Part shown: positions 15,264-24,872 of the stretch, piece after piece
How the letters are laid out: each line of letters starts with the position of its first letter
How positions within the stretch are numbered: position 1 is the stretch's first letter
NCBI GenBank assembly: GCA_900108205.1
Contig: FNUU01000011.1
Coordinates: 1-64,000, forward strand
Length of the DNA: 64,000 nt
Source: Eubacterium ruminantium
GTDB taxonomy: Bacteria; Bacillota; Clostridia; Lachnospirales; Lachnospiraceae
Direction: 5' to 3'
Translations under genes and position numbers: made by a program
The notes under the pieces: model-generated
Told to the model about the DNA's origin: nothing
The model's database searches: none
The model's input: only the letters and a program-made list of their open reading frames with translations

Positions 15264-16628
15264 ATGGGAATATTTGAAGTAGTACTTCTGGCAATCGGAC
15301 TATCTATGGATGCATTTGCTGTATCTATCTGCAAGGGGCTTGCCGTAAAAAAAATAACAGCGAAGGAGTTTCTTCTCTGTGGAATATGGTTTGGTTCATT
15401 TCAGGGTATCATGCCTCTCTTAGGCTATCTTTTGGGATCCAGCTTTGCCAGCCTGATAAATAAGGTGGCGCCATGGGTTGCATTTATCCTGCTTTCTTTA
15501 ATTGGTGGAAATATGATCAAGGAGTCCTTTGCACCGCCTGAAGATGTAAAGCCGGGATTTGACGTAAAAACAATGTTTATGATGGCAATCGCAACCAGTA
15601 TAGATGCTCTTGCAGTAGGAATAACATTTGTAGCGACGCCGGTTAAGATATTTGATGCAAAGGCTATAGTCAATGTCCTTTTTGCAGTTATTATGATAGG
15701 CGTCATTACCTGCGTTATTTCAATGCTTGGGGTCAAAATAGGACATATTTTTGGTATTCGTTATAAGTCAGGATCGGAGATCATGGGAGGAACCATACTC
15801 ATATTTATCGGCCTTCGATCGCTTATGACTTATCTGGATAAATCAGAGGCACTATCTGACACGGAGACTATATTTGGCATGCTGATTCCTCTGGCAGGAA
15901 CTGTTCTTGGAGCTGCCATCGTATATGCAAAGAAGAACAGACTGTCGGATGATCTTCGAATGATACTGGTGGGTGGTTCATCAGGAATAATGATATCAAT
16001 AGCGGTTTGGGGAATGATCGAACCTGCCGTTATGGGCATGAGAGATATCGTAAAAAATGAAATCATTCCTGTGGTCATCTGTTTTTGCGGAGGCGTTCTG
16101 TTTCAGTATATTATTGATAATATAGTTCCGCATACCCATGCATTTGCTGATATAACGGAGGGACCGAAGAGTAAACTTGACCCTGCTATGAAGGTTATGC
16201 TCACGGAAGTTATTCACCATATACCGGAAGGGATTGCTCTCGGAGCGATTTATGCAGGGCATTTTCAGAAAATCGAATGGATCTCAGCATCCACCGCGTT
16301 GGTGCTTGCAATAGCTATAGCAGTTCAAAACATCCCGGAGGCACTTTTTGTATCACTTCCTGTACGTGAACAGGGATCAAATACAGGCAAGGCCTTTTTC
16401 ATGGGAGTGGTTTCAGGAGTAACGATACCGCTTCTCGGAATCATAACTGTTATAGTATGTCTGCTTTTCCAGGATATCCTGCCATATGTTATGGCACTGG
16501 CCGGCGGAGCACTTATATATACAACCATGGAGGAGATTCCTCAGCTTGCGTCAAAGAAGGAAAATGACAAAGGTGCATTGGCATTTGTTATAGGATTTGC
16601 GATAGTTATGTTTATGATATATATTTAA
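15264..16628 (+). CDS. Fused MntP-type manganese exporter and ZIP-family metal transporter
   Basis: One uninterrupted 454-residue membrane protein made of two known transporter families. Residues 1 to about 192 match MntP, the manganese efflux pump, with its paired motifs SMDAFAVSI (13-21) and SIDALAVGI (about 113) and the full length of a normal MntP of about 190 residues. Residues from about 200 to the end match a ZIP/GufA-type transporter, with HHIPEGIALG (about 317) and QNIPEAL (about 355), the metal-binding motifs of TM4 and TM5, plus the closing GGALIYTTMEEIPQ. MntP exports Mn(II), whereas ZIP proteins usually bring divalent metals into the cytoplasm. ATG start with TGAGGGTAAAGTA before it. 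No riboswitch of the yybP-ykoY type was recognised upstream. Both halves look intact. The fusion is the odd point. Confidence 0.9.
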   Translation: MGIFEVVLLAIGLSMDAFAVSICKGLAVKKITAKEFLLCGIWFGSFQGIMPLLGYLLGSSFASLINKVAPWVAFILLSLIGGNMIKESFAPPEDVKPGFDVKTMFMMAIATSIDALAVGITFVATPVKIFDAKAIVNVLFAVIMIGVITCVISMLGVKIGHIFGIRYKSGSEIMGGTILIFIGLRSLMTYLDKSEALSDTETIFGMLIPLAGTVLGAAIVYAKKNRLSDDLRMILVGGSSGIMISIAVWGMIEPAVMGMRDIVKNEIIPVVICFCGGVLFQYIIDNIVPHTHAFADITEGPKSKLDPAMKVMLTEVIHHIPEGIALGAIYAGHFQKIEWISASTALVLAIAIAVQNIPEALFVSLPVREQGSNTGKAFFMGVVSGVTIPLLGIITVIVCLLFQDILPYVMALAGGALIYTTMEEIPQLASKKENDKGALAFVIGFAIVMFMIYI

Positions 16629-16657
16629 TGTTATGGAGAGTAATAGCCAGGCGTGTT

Positions 16658-17668
16658 TTAAGAAATTACCACATTCTTTCCGCTGTTTTTACCGATGTAC
16701 AGCTTTTGATCAGCGGCCTGAATCCATTTGTCTATTGAGGAAGCTTCGCTTCTCCTTGCGACACCGATTGTTATGGTGACATTTATACGTTTTCCCTCAA
16801 ATTCGAAGACAGCTTCATTTACTGCCTTGCGAAGCTTTTCAAATATTTCATCCGTGATATCTTTGGGCTTCAGGAGAATCAGGAACTCTTCACCGCCCCA
16901 CCTTGAAATGATGCCATTCGTACAAGTGTCATTCATTATCTCAGAAAGCTTTTTCAGGACATAGTCACCGCCATTGTGACCGTAGACATCATTTATCTTC
17001 TTAAAATCATCTATATCCAGCATGGCAACGGTATCATTTGCGCTGATATCGTCCTTGGAATTCAGACAGTCCATCATGTAATGGCGATTGAAGAGGCCTG
17101 TAAGATTGTCATAATAGCTCATTTTTTTCAGCTTTTCCTCTGACGCGATAGTATTACTTACCATGGTCTTGGTGTAAAAGATGAGAAAGAAAAACACAAA
17201 AATGGAATTTGATATCCAAAAAACGCCGGCGGCTTTATGGCTTTCTTTGTAGATAGGACCGTTTTGAGCAACATAAACGGTACCTCCCAGATAACAGGCA
17301 ATTATCGCAACGCTGTACACCCATGTGGCTATCTTTTTGGTATTAATTTTATATGCGATATAATTTGCATAATAAATGATAGGGATCAATGAAAGGCTGT
17401 ACAGATGGAAACCATAATCGTAGCCGAGGCATATAGTGCTTAAAGTCATATAAATGATAATCCACAGGTATACCAACTGAAGATAAATGTCGAGATATTC
17501 TTTGTAGATCAGGATGTAAGATAATAAATATACAAGAATTGTCGGAATGCTGAAGTATACAAGAAATGTTGCTTTGCAGATATAGAAGAAGAGCATCAGA
17601 AATATAACTATGACCAGAAGCACAGTATTAATGAAGAATGATATTTTTTTGACAAGTTTCATGTCCAT
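16658..17668 (-). CDS. Membrane diguanylate cyclase (GGDEF)
   Basis: A 336-residue protein with six or so membrane helices in residues 8-170 and a GGDEF domain in the C-terminal half. The signature is RWGGEEF (about 259-265), which is catalytically canonical, together with LTGLFNRHYM and DIDDFKKINDVYGHNGGD for substrate and metal binding. It should make cyclic di-GMP from two GTP. The RxxD inhibitory site normally placed just before the GG(D/E)EF loop is absent, so product inhibition at that site is not expected. The membrane part is a sensor of unknown ligand. It is a single gene, convergent with the MntP-ZIP gene, and no terminator is evident in the 29 bases between them. ATG at 17668; the ATG two codons on is an alternative. 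Confidence 0.93.
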   Translation of the reverse strand: MDMKLVKKISFFINTVLLVIVIFLMLFFYICKATFLVYFSIPTILVYLLSYILIYKEYLDIYLQLVYLWIIIYMTLSTICLGYDYGFHLYSLSLIPIIYYANYIAYKINTKKIATWVYSVAIIACYLGGTVYVAQNGPIYKESHKAAGVFWISNSIFVFFFLIFYTKTMVSNTIASEEKLKKMSYYDNLTGLFNRHYMMDCLNSKDDISANDTVAMLDIDDFKKINDVYGHNGGDYVLKKLSEIMNDTCTNGIISRWGGEEFLILLKPKDITDEIFEKLRKAVNEAVFEFEGKRINVTITIGVARRSEASSIDKWIQAADQKLYIGKNSGKNVVIS

Positions 17669-17820
17669 AATTTAACCCTCTTCAATAAACAATACGCTCA
17701 AGAAAAACAAATACTCACTTCGCCCCTAGCTTGTTTTTCTTTTGATAAGATATATTATATTATACCATAAAATGACGTGCAATACATGTTTTTCGGTGGA
17801 AATATGAGAATAATGAGTAT

Positions 17821-17862
17821 AAAAAAAACAGGGAAATCAAATTATATTTTTTGATCTCCCTG
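17821..17862 (-). terminator. Terminator of the DUF624-like gene
   Basis: On the minus strand CAGGGAGATCAAA and TTTGATTTCCCTG form a 13-bp stem with one G-T pair, followed by eight T. It lies 21 bases past the stop of the gene at 17883-19571. Confidence 0.88.
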
Positions 17863-17882
17863 CTTTTAAATATTTTTGATGC

Positions 17883-19571
17883 TTAGAATAATTCTATTTC
17901 GTAGTCTTCGTATTCTTCTGAAGCTTCAGAGCTGTCTGAATTGTCAGAAATGATTGAATTGTAATTATTGTCAGTGACTGGGGTATCGGAATTATCTGCA
18001 ATATCGTTATTATCAAAATCGTCTTCAATAACAGTATCAGTCATATCAATAGGTGTATCCGCACTGTCCGGTGTGTCGGGATTACCGGAATTTACAATAT
18101 TATCAGTGTTATTCTCAGAATCAACTGTAGCTTCTGCAGTATCAGAACTGTTATCGGAATCAACGGCAGCTTCTGCAGTATCAGAGCTGTCATCGGAATT
18201 ATCAGCAACATCTGTATTATCAGAACCGTCCTCAGAATCATCCGCTGAATCTTCTTCAGAGGATGTTGTCTTAATATCAGCAAAATCCTCCTCTTCATAT
18301 TCGAAGAAGGATGAATAGTAGAGTCCTGCATTTATGGATAAAATAAGCCTTACTCCGAAGAGGATAAGACAGGTAATGATAACGGCGGTCTTATCATAGA
18401 ATACATAAAGGATGCCTGCCGGAAGCGCGAACATACAGAGTATGAACATAAGCCTGATGAAATGCTTTGCGGCATAATATATAGCATCCAGAATTATGTT
18501 GCCGACACTGTTCTGATTGTTATAATATTCTAATTCATCGGCTTCTTTAAGAGCTACTGCCAGATCTTTGTGGCTGTTTTCTTCTGCTTCATCAACATTT
18601 GAGAATCTAAGCATATAGTTGGATAATGCTTCTTCGTTGCTCACATCGCTATCCTCTGAGTCTTCTGAAGCATGCTTTCTTGCTCTGGCACGCTGAGCTT
18701 CGATGACTTCATTTTCAGACGAAACCGAATTGATGGCAAGAATCGGAAATGTATACATAAGTATTGAGAACGCAAAGCCGGACAAAAGGATGAATAAAAC
18801 ACTTACCAATTTGTACGGAAGCGGTCCTATAGGGCTGAACAGCAGCGCAAGCGCAACCAAAAAACCAATCACCAGCAGGTAACAAATAAAGTAAGAGGTA
18901 GATATTTTAAAATAAACCCTAAATTTGTTCAGAAGATTCTTTACCGAAAAATTCTTTCGGCTGTGGTCAATCCTCTTGGTAAATGCAATATCATAATACG
19001 CAGTAAATGCAGCTCCGATAGTTACAACCGGTACCATGAGAAGAATAAAAACTATATTAAATAGCAGAAAATTACCGATACTATACAGAATTGAAAGAAT
19101 GAGACTGCTTTTTTCGCTGTCTTCTGCTTCGGCCGTCTCGGTCTGCTCGTTAGTTGTATCTGTACTTTCGATTGTCTCAGCCTGTTCAGCAGATTGCTTG
19201 GTATTTTTGTCTGTCTCAGATTGATTGTCAGATGTCTCTGTATTTTCAGCCGGTTTGACGGATGCTGTCGCTGGTGCCTCGGTCAACTCAGCAGGAGTAT
19301 CTGTATTATCAGTCTGTTCGATAGATGTATCTGAATTCCCGGTCTGCTCAGCAGGCGTATCTGTCGTTACAGCCTCAGTCTTCTCAACAGGAGTATCTGT
19401 ATTATCAGTCTGTTCGATAGATGTATCTGAATTCCCGGTCTGCTCAGCAGGCGTATCTGTCGCTGGTGCCTCAGTCTTCTCAGCAGGAGTATCTGTATTT
19501 ACCGACTCGTTCGCCTCAGACGTTTCAGAAGTATCATTTATATTATTTTCAAGAGAAGTATTCTCGTCCAT
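17883..19571 (-). CDS. DUF624/YesL-like membrane protein with low-complexity tails
   Basis: A 562-residue protein. The central part (about 145-410) carries around six membrane helices and resembles the DUF624/YesL family, with the typical NIVFILLMVPVVTIGAAFTA after the first helix. Both ends are low complexity. The N-terminus repeats DTPAEQTGNSDTSIEQTDNT-type units rich in Thr, Glu and Pro, two of them nearly identical at DNA level (19312-19377 and 19399-19464). The C-terminus is dominated by Asp, Ser, Asn and Thr. Between the helices there is another charged loop. YesL proteins have no established function, though some sit beside carbohydrate uptake genes. The start at 19571 (ATG, GGAG 9 bases before) is preferred over the TTG at 19586. 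Monocistronic, with its own terminator. Confidence 0.8.
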   Translation of the reverse strand: MDENTSLENNINDTSETSEANESVNTDTPAEKTEAPATDTPAEQTGNSDTSIEQTDNTDTPVEKTEAVTTDTPAEQTGNSDTSIEQTDNTDTPAELTEAPATASVKPAENTETSDNQSETDKNTKQSAEQAETIESTDTTNEQTETAEAEDSEKSSLILSILYSIGNFLLFNIVFILLMVPVVTIGAAFTAYYDIAFTKRIDHSRKNFSVKNLLNKFRVYFKISTSYFICYLLVIGFLVALALLFSPIGPLPYKLVSVLFILLSGFAFSILMYTFPILAINSVSSENEVIEAQRARARKHASEDSEDSDVSNEEALSNYMLRFSNVDEAEENSHKDLAVALKEADELEYYNNQNSVGNIILDAIYYAAKHFIRLMFILCMFALPAGILYVFYDKTAVIITCLILFGVRLILSINAGLYYSSFFEYEEEDFADIKTTSSEEDSADDSEDGSDNTDVADNSDDSSDTAEAAVDSDNSSDTAEATVDSENNTDNIVNSGNPDTPDSADTPIDMTDTVIEDDFDNNDIADNSDTPVTDNNYNSIISDNSDSSEASEEYEDYEIELF

Positions 19572-19835
19572 TTTATATATCTCCAAAAGTATTTATGTTA
19601 GAGGTGTCATAAGAAGAACATGACATTTCAAACATTTTTTTCAAACATTAACAATCTAACACATTTTCAGCATAAAAACAAATGTAAATACCATAAATAA
19701 ATATCAAAGTACCGGCTTATCCTTAATTTTTTCTTAAATAAATTTTATTTTTTCACAGATTTGTCACATATTACTGTTAGAGTATTCAAGTAACTAACTC
19801 TTAATGTATAAGCAAAAGGGATTCAGGAGGAAGAA

Positions 19836-22800
19836 ATGTTATCTAAGTTTAGTGTTAAAAGACCATATACCGTCCTTGTGGGAGTGGTTCTGGTGATCGT
19901 TCTCGGAGTGGTTGCTCTTATGAACATGACTGCGGACCTTCTGCCAAATATGACATTTCCGTATGCGGTAATAATCACAACCGATATGGGAGCCAGTCCG
20001 GCAGCGGTAGAAGCCGAGGTTACAGCCCCGATCGAGGCAGCTTTGGCAACAACCTCGGATCTGAAGAAGATTCAGTCCAGATCGTATTTCAGCTATTCGA
20101 TGGTTATATTGGAATATGAACAGAGTGCAAATATGGACTCGGTACTTATTGAGATCCAACAGGCGCTTAATCAGGTTGAAGGAACCTTCGGAGACAGTGT
20201 CGGAACGCCTATAGTTATGCAGATCAACCCTGACATGATGCCAATCTATGTTGCGGCAGTTGGTGTTGAAGGAATGGATATAACAAAGCTTACGACTTAT
20301 GTCGATACAGATATTCAGCCACAGCTTGAAAGTATAAATGGTGTTGCACGTGTTACAGCCATGGGTGGCGTTACCGAAACAATCCGCGTTACTCTTGATG
20401 ATGAAAAAATTGCCGATCTTAACAAAAAGGTTCAGGAAACTATAAGTGCTCAGTTTGAGACAGCAGAAAAGCAGCTGGATGATGCTGAGAAGCTTATGGG
20501 TGGAAGAACTCTGGCGGATAAGAAGGCATTTCTTGAAACAAATAAAGCAAATCTTGCAGCGGCAGCCGAGCAGCTTCAGCAGGCAAATGATGGCGCAGCT
20601 CAGTTGAAGAATGGTATCGATGGTCTGAATCAGGTTATTGGTCTGGTTGATACAGGCGTGCTCACAGCAGAACAGTTTGAAGCGGCAAATGGCATGAGCC
20701 TCGAGGCTGCAAAGGCACAGCTCGCAGAGCTTGAGACTCAGTATAAGGACATCGAGAAAAATCTTACAGCACAGAATGAAAGCCTTGCGGCTCTTGGGAT
20801 CACAATTAATTCTATAGAAGATCTTCCGACAGCAATCGGTGCGCTTGCACAGGCTGCGGCAGGCTTCGAAATGGGTATCGCAGCAGTTGATACAGCAATT
20901 TCCCAGGTTGAGGCGGGTGCGCTTACCGAGGAAGAAGCTTTGGCAGAGCTTAAGAACAATGAAGCTCTTGCCGCAATCCTTCCGGATATCGATACATTTA
21001 AGCTTGAATCAGGACTTACTCTTGATGAGACCCGCTCACAGATAAATGATGCAAAGGAAAAAGCAGCATCGGCAGCAGATATTGAAGGTATTCTTACTCT
21101 TGACCTTTTAAAGCAGCTTCTTACAGCTCAGAACTTTGAGATGCCTGCAGGATATATAAATGAATCTGATGGAAAGTATCTTGTTAAGATCGGTGATAAG
21201 GTTTCAGGAATCGATGAACTTGCAAATCTTGTTCTTATCGATCTTGGCATGGAAGGACTTGATCCGATCAGGCTGAGTGATGTAGCAAATGTTGAACTGA
21301 TCGATGATTCGGCAGAGGTTTATGCAAACGTCAACGGAAAGGCAGGAATCCTCCTTTCATTTGAGAAGCAGACAGGCTACTCAACAGGTGATGTAACAGA
21401 CAGAATTGAAGAAAAATTCAAATCCATTGAGAAGAGTGAGGATGAGAAGATTTCATTTGCAACTCTTATGAATCAGGGACTTTACATTGACATGATAACT
21501 TCGTCAATCTTCCAGAACATGATAGTGGGTGCAGCACTTGCCATCATAATCCTGCTTATCTTCCTCAGGGACGGAAGACCGACACTTATCATTGCATGTG
21601 CAATTCCTCTCAGCGTTATATTTGCGGTTGTACTTATGTACTTCTCAAATATCTCATTAAATATCATTTCCATGTCAGGACTTACGCTTGGTATAGGAAT
21701 GCTGGTTGATAACTCTATAGTTGTTATTGAAAATATTTACCGACTCAGAAATGAAGGCCAGTCCATGAAGAAGGCTGCAGTTTACGGAGCAAGGCAGGTT
21801 GCGGGAGCTATCACAGCTTCAACTCTTACTACTGTCTGCGTATTTGCACCGATCATTTTCACGGAAGGTATTACAAGACAGCTCTTCGTAGATATGGGTC
21901 TTACGATCGCCTATACTCTCGGTGCCAGCCTGTTGGTTGCCCTTACTCTTGTTCCGGCCATGGCAGGAAGTATGTTGGGTAAGGAGAAGGAGAGAAAGAC
22001 CGGTGGTATTTTCAGTAAGCTGATGGATAAATACACAGGTTTCCTCAGAAAATGTCTCAGATTCAAGGCAGTTGTATTTATAGCAATGATCGCTTTGCTG
22101 GTACTCAGTATATTCCTTGCTTTGTCGAAGGGAACCGCATTTATGCCGGAAATGTCAAGTACACAGGCAACTGTAACTCTTGCACCATTTGAAGGAGAGA
22201 ATCCTTCGCTTGAAGAGATGACTGGCTATTCAGATACTCTTGTAGATAATCTCATGAAGATTCCTGAGATAACAACTATCGGTGCCATGGCAGGCGGCGG
22301 ATCAGGCCTTTCAATGTTTGCAGGGTCAGATGGAAATAATAATTCCATCACAATGTATGTCATTGTCGATGAGAAGGCAAAGATCAGCAACGATGAGATG
22401 GAGGAGAAGATCAATGCAGCGGCTGCAGGTCTCAACTGTCAGGTAACCGTACAGACAAATATGATGGATATGTCAGCACTTTCAGGCGCAGGTATTTCCG
22501 TAAATATCAAAGGTCGTGATATTGCTAAGATGCAGGATATCGCAAGAGATGTTGCAGGCATTCTTGAAACAGTAGAAGGAACAATAGAGATTGATGACGG
22601 ACTGGATGATCTTTCTGATCAGATCGATATTACGGTAGACAAGGATAAGGCTGCAAAATACGGTATGACAACTGCTCAGGTTTTCCAGATCGTATACGGC
22701 AAGATGGCAGCTACAACATCAGCTACAAAGGTATCGACAGATGTTAAGGATTATGAAGTGTTCGTAAGAACCAAAGAACAGTCAGACCTTACTCTTGAGG

Positions 22801-23588
22801 AGCTGAAGGCACTTACATTTACATATACAAACAGAGCTACAGGGGAGACTAAGGAAATTCCTCTGACAGAGATAGCAACATTTACGAAGACCGCTGAGCT
22901 TAGTGTTATCATGAGAGAATCTCAGAACAGATATATTACGGTTAAAGCAAATGTTGATAAGAACCACAATGTAGGTCTTGTGGGAAATGCAATAAGAGAC
23001 AAGCTGAAGGATTATGATGTTCCTGAAGGATATACAGTTGAGATGGCAGGAGAGGATGAAACCATAAATGAAGCAATATCTCAGATGGTCAAGATGCTTC
23101 TTCTTGCAGTAATACTGATCTACCTCATCATGGTTGCTCAGTTCCAGTCACTGCTCTCACCATTTATCATCATGTTTACTATGCCTCTTGCGTTTACAGG
23201 CGGTTTCTTCGCACTTTACTTTACAGGCAGCGAAGTCAGCGTTATAGCTCTGGTAGGCTTTGTAATGCTTGCAGGTATTATAGTAAATAACGGTATCGTT
23301 CTTGTTGATTACATCAATCAGCTGAGACGTGAAGGTATGTCAAAGAAGGATGCTATAGTTGAGTCAGCAAGGACCAGAATGAGGCCGGTACTTATGACCG
23401 CTCTTACAACCATCATTTCCATGTCAACCATGGCTGTCGGATTCGGACAGGGTGCTGAACTGGGACAGCCGATGGCTATAGTAGTTGTTGGCGGACTTGT
23501 TTACGGTACACTTCTTACACTTATTGTTGTTCCATGTATTTATGACGCATTCAACAGAGAGAAGAGTCTGGTGGATGAAGAACTGTAA
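19836..23588 (+). CDS. RND-family efflux transporter (AcrB/SwrC type)
   Basis: A 1250-residue inner-membrane RND pump of the HAE family found in Firmicutes (SwrC/YerP type). It starts with the typical FSVKRPYTVLVGVVLVIVLG helix and N-terminal porter sequence LLPNMTFPYAVI. Helices 2-6 follow at about 555-720, with GMLVDNSIVVIENIYRLR, and the second half repeats the fold, with GIVVNNGIVLVDYINQLR near 1150. It is about 200 residues longer than AcrB because of an Ala/Gln/Glu-rich coiled-coil insertion (about 195-430) in the first periplasmic loop. As Gram-positives lack an outer membrane, it probably works without a TolC partner. No adaptor gene is beside it. AGGAGGAAG precedes the ATG. A stem-loop at 23619-23644 follows the stop. 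Confidence 0.93.
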   Translation: MLSKFSVKRPYTVLVGVVLVIVLGVVALMNMTADLLPNMTFPYAVIITTDMGASPAAVEAEVTAPIEAALATTSDLKKIQSRSYFSYSMVILEYEQSANMDSVLIEIQQALNQVEGTFGDSVGTPIVMQINPDMMPIYVAAVGVEGMDITKLTTYVDTDIQPQLESINGVARVTAMGGVTETIRVTLDDEKIADLNKKVQETISAQFETAEKQLDDAEKLMGGRTLADKKAFLETNKANLAAAAEQLQQANDGAAQLKNGIDGLNQVIGLVDTGVLTAEQFEAANGMSLEAAKAQLAELETQYKDIEKNLTAQNESLAALGITINSIEDLPTAIGALAQAAAGFEMGIAAVDTAISQVEAGALTEEEALAELKNNEALAAILPDIDTFKLESGLTLDETRSQINDAKEKAASAADIEGILTLDLLKQLLTAQNFEMPAGYINESDGKYLVKIGDKVSGIDELANLVLIDLGMEGLDPIRLSDVANVELIDDSAEVYANVNGKAGILLSFEKQTGYSTGDVTDRIEEKFKSIEKSEDEKISFATLMNQGLYIDMITSSIFQNMIVGAALAIIILLIFLRDGRPTLIIACAIPLSVIFAVVLMYFSNISLNIISMSGLTLGIGMLVDNSIVVIENIYRLRNEGQSMKKAAVYGARQVAGAITASTLTTVCVFAPIIFTEGITRQLFVDMGLTIAYTLGASLLVALTLVPAMAGSMLGKEKERKTGGIFSKLMDKYTGFLRKCLRFKAVVFIAMIALLVLSIFLALSKGTAFMPEMSSTQATVTLAPFEGENPSLEEMTGYSDTLVDNLMKIPEITTIGAMAGGGSGLSMFAGSDGNNNSITMYVIVDEKAKISNDEMEEKINAAAAGLNCQVTVQTNMMDMSALSGAGISVNIKGRDIAKMQDIARDVAGILETVEGTIEIDDGLDDLSDQIDITVDKDKAAKYGMTTAQVFQIVYGKMAATTSATKVSTDVKDYEVFVRTKEQSDLTLEELKALTFTYTNRATGETKEIPLTEIATFTKTAELSVIMRESQNRYITVKANVDKNHNVGLVGNAIRDKLKDYDVPEGYTVEMAGEDETINEAISQMVKMLLLAVILIYLIMVAQFQSLLSPFIIMFTMPLAFTGGFFALYFTGSEVSVIALVGFVMLAGIIVNNGIVLVDYINQLRREGMSKKDAIVESARTRMRPVLMTALTTIISMSTMAVGFGQGAELGQPMAIVVVGGLVYGTLLTLIVVPCIYDAFNREKSLVDEEL

Positions 23589-23618
23589 AACCAATTTCAA
23601 AAGCGGTACATTATGATT

Positions 23619-23644
23619 GGGAGCCGGTTCAATAACCGGCTCCC
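23619..23644 (+). terminator. Stem-loop after the RND gene
   Basis: GGGAGCCGGTT (23619-23629) and AACCGGCTCCC (23634-23644) pair perfectly over 11 bp around a 4-base loop. No T-run follows, so it may need help to terminate or may protect the 3' end. Confidence 0.6.
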
Positions 23645-23647
23645 TAG

Positions 23648-23731
23648 TTGCGTACTGAGCGAGTCGAAGACACATGTATATGACGAGCGTGCGACATGAA
23701 ATAGACTGCGGAGCGGTCTATGAATACCGAC
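23648..23731 (+). repeat. Post-terminator repeat element, copy A
   Basis: Begins TTGCGTACTGAGCGAGTC and ends GGTCTATGAATACCGAC. A shorter relative with TTGCGCACTGAGCGAGTC and CAGTCTATGAATGAC lies at 47712-47763. Both sit directly behind a strong stem-loop at the end of an operon. Confidence 0.55.
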
Positions 23732-23904
23732 AAATGAGAGGAAGAATATGACGATTTCTTAATAATATTGCATGCCGGTATATAAAAATGATATAATAAC
23801 ATTGTGGTTTTGAAGCAGTATTATATACTGGGTATTCGGCATATTCATCGAATTTTTTGGCAACTATGCAGTAGATAGCAGATTAAGAAGGTTAGGGGTA
23901 GAAA

Positions 23905-24780
23905 ATGAGAGAATTCACTTTGATGACGGATGTTAATACAGACGTTGAAGAAGATTATGCAGCGGCTGAAGGGATTGTTATAATGCCGCAGTATTATCAT
24001 TTCGGGGACGGAGTGATATACGGTGATGAGATAAAGCTTGATCCGGAAACATTTTATAAGCGACTGGATGCGGGAGAAGTTGCAAAGTCCAGCGGCTGTA
24101 ATCCTGCGAGAGTTAAGGAAATGTTTGAGATCGAGCTGAATAAGGGGAAGGATATCCTTGCTATTATATGTTCTTCGGGACTGTCCATGAGTTACAATAC
24201 CTGCCTGAATGTAGGAAAGGAGCTTATGGAGGAGCGACCGGAATGCAAGATCATAGTTATTGATTCCTTAAATGAATCGGAAGGGGCAGGTCTTATGCTT
24301 CATATGGCAAGAGACATGCAGCTTGAGGGTCATACCATGGAGGAGATAGAAGCGGAAGTTATAAAACAGAGAGAGAACTTCCATGCAATGTTCATAGTAG
24401 ATGACCTGAAATATCTTGTAAGAGGTGGAAGACTGAGCGCCTTTAAAGGGGCTGTCGGAACCATGCTGGATATAAAACCTATCCTCTACATCAATACAAG
24501 TACGGAGGGCAAGATAGTACCGCTTAAGAAGGTACGGACCAGAAAAAGAGCTATAGAAGAAATACTCAGAATGTTTAATGATATGGATCCGGATCCAAGA
24601 TATACATGTGTTGTTTATACGGCAAATGAACAATCGGCCAGAGAACTTATGGTTAAAGTAAAAGAAGAACTTGGTCTGGATATCAAATTCATAAATGAGA
24701 TAAATAATACGATTGGCGCACATACAGGTCCAAACGCCCTCGGCTTTGGATGCCTTGCCAGAAAACCGTTAAAGAAATAA
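23905..24780 (+). CDS. DegV family fatty-acid-binding protein
   Basis: A 291-residue DegV-family protein. These proteins bind a fatty acid and present it to the fatty-acid kinase FakA for phosphorylation. The family features are present: N-terminal TDVNTDVEEDYAAAEGIVIMPQYY, the conserved KSSGCNP loop near residue 57, ICSSGLSMSYN, DSLNESEGAGLM, and RGGRLS followed by KPILYINTSTEGKIVPLKKVR. The IGAHTGPNALGF ending is typical. Full length (usual 280-290). No fakA is near. Monocistronic between its promoter at 23768-23797 and a terminator at 24787-24835. ATG start with AGGTTAGGGG before it. Confidence 0.93.
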   Translation: MREFTLMTDVNTDVEEDYAAAEGIVIMPQYYHFGDGVIYGDEIKLDPETFYKRLDAGEVAKSSGCNPARVKEMFEIELNKGKDILAIICSSGLSMSYNTCLNVGKELMEERPECKIIVIDSLNESEGAGLMLHMARDMQLEGHTMEEIEAEVIKQRENFHAMFIVDDLKYLVRGGRLSAFKGAVGTMLDIKPILYINTSTEGKIVPLKKVRTRKRAIEEILRMFNDMDPDPRYTCVVYTANEQSARELMVKVKEELGLDIKFINEINNTIGAHTGPNALGFGCLARKPLKK

Positions 24781-24786
24781 AATAAT

Positions 24787-24835
24787 GCGGATATATATGT
24801 TTTAAAACAGCATATATATCCGCGTTTGTTTTTTC
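24787..24835 (+). terminator. Terminator of degV
   Basis: GCGGATATATATG (24787-24799) and CATATATATCCGC (24811-24823) form a 13-bp stem, followed by GTTTGTTTTTT. It separates two convergent genes. Confidence 0.9.
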
Positions 24836-24872
24836 TTGATAATATACCGGAGGGGCTTTAGCTCCGCTGGGA

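Larger units (their letters stand above)
23589..23904. other. Intergenic region before degV
   Basis: Contains the hairpin at 23619-23644, then a repeat element beginning TTGCGTACTGAGCGAGTC (23648-23665) that is shared with 47712-47729, with an internal hairpin TAGACTGCGGAGCGGTCTA (23702-23720). The likely degV promoter TTGCAT (23768-23773), 18 bp, TATAAT (23792-23797) follows. No gene seen. Confidence 0.65.
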
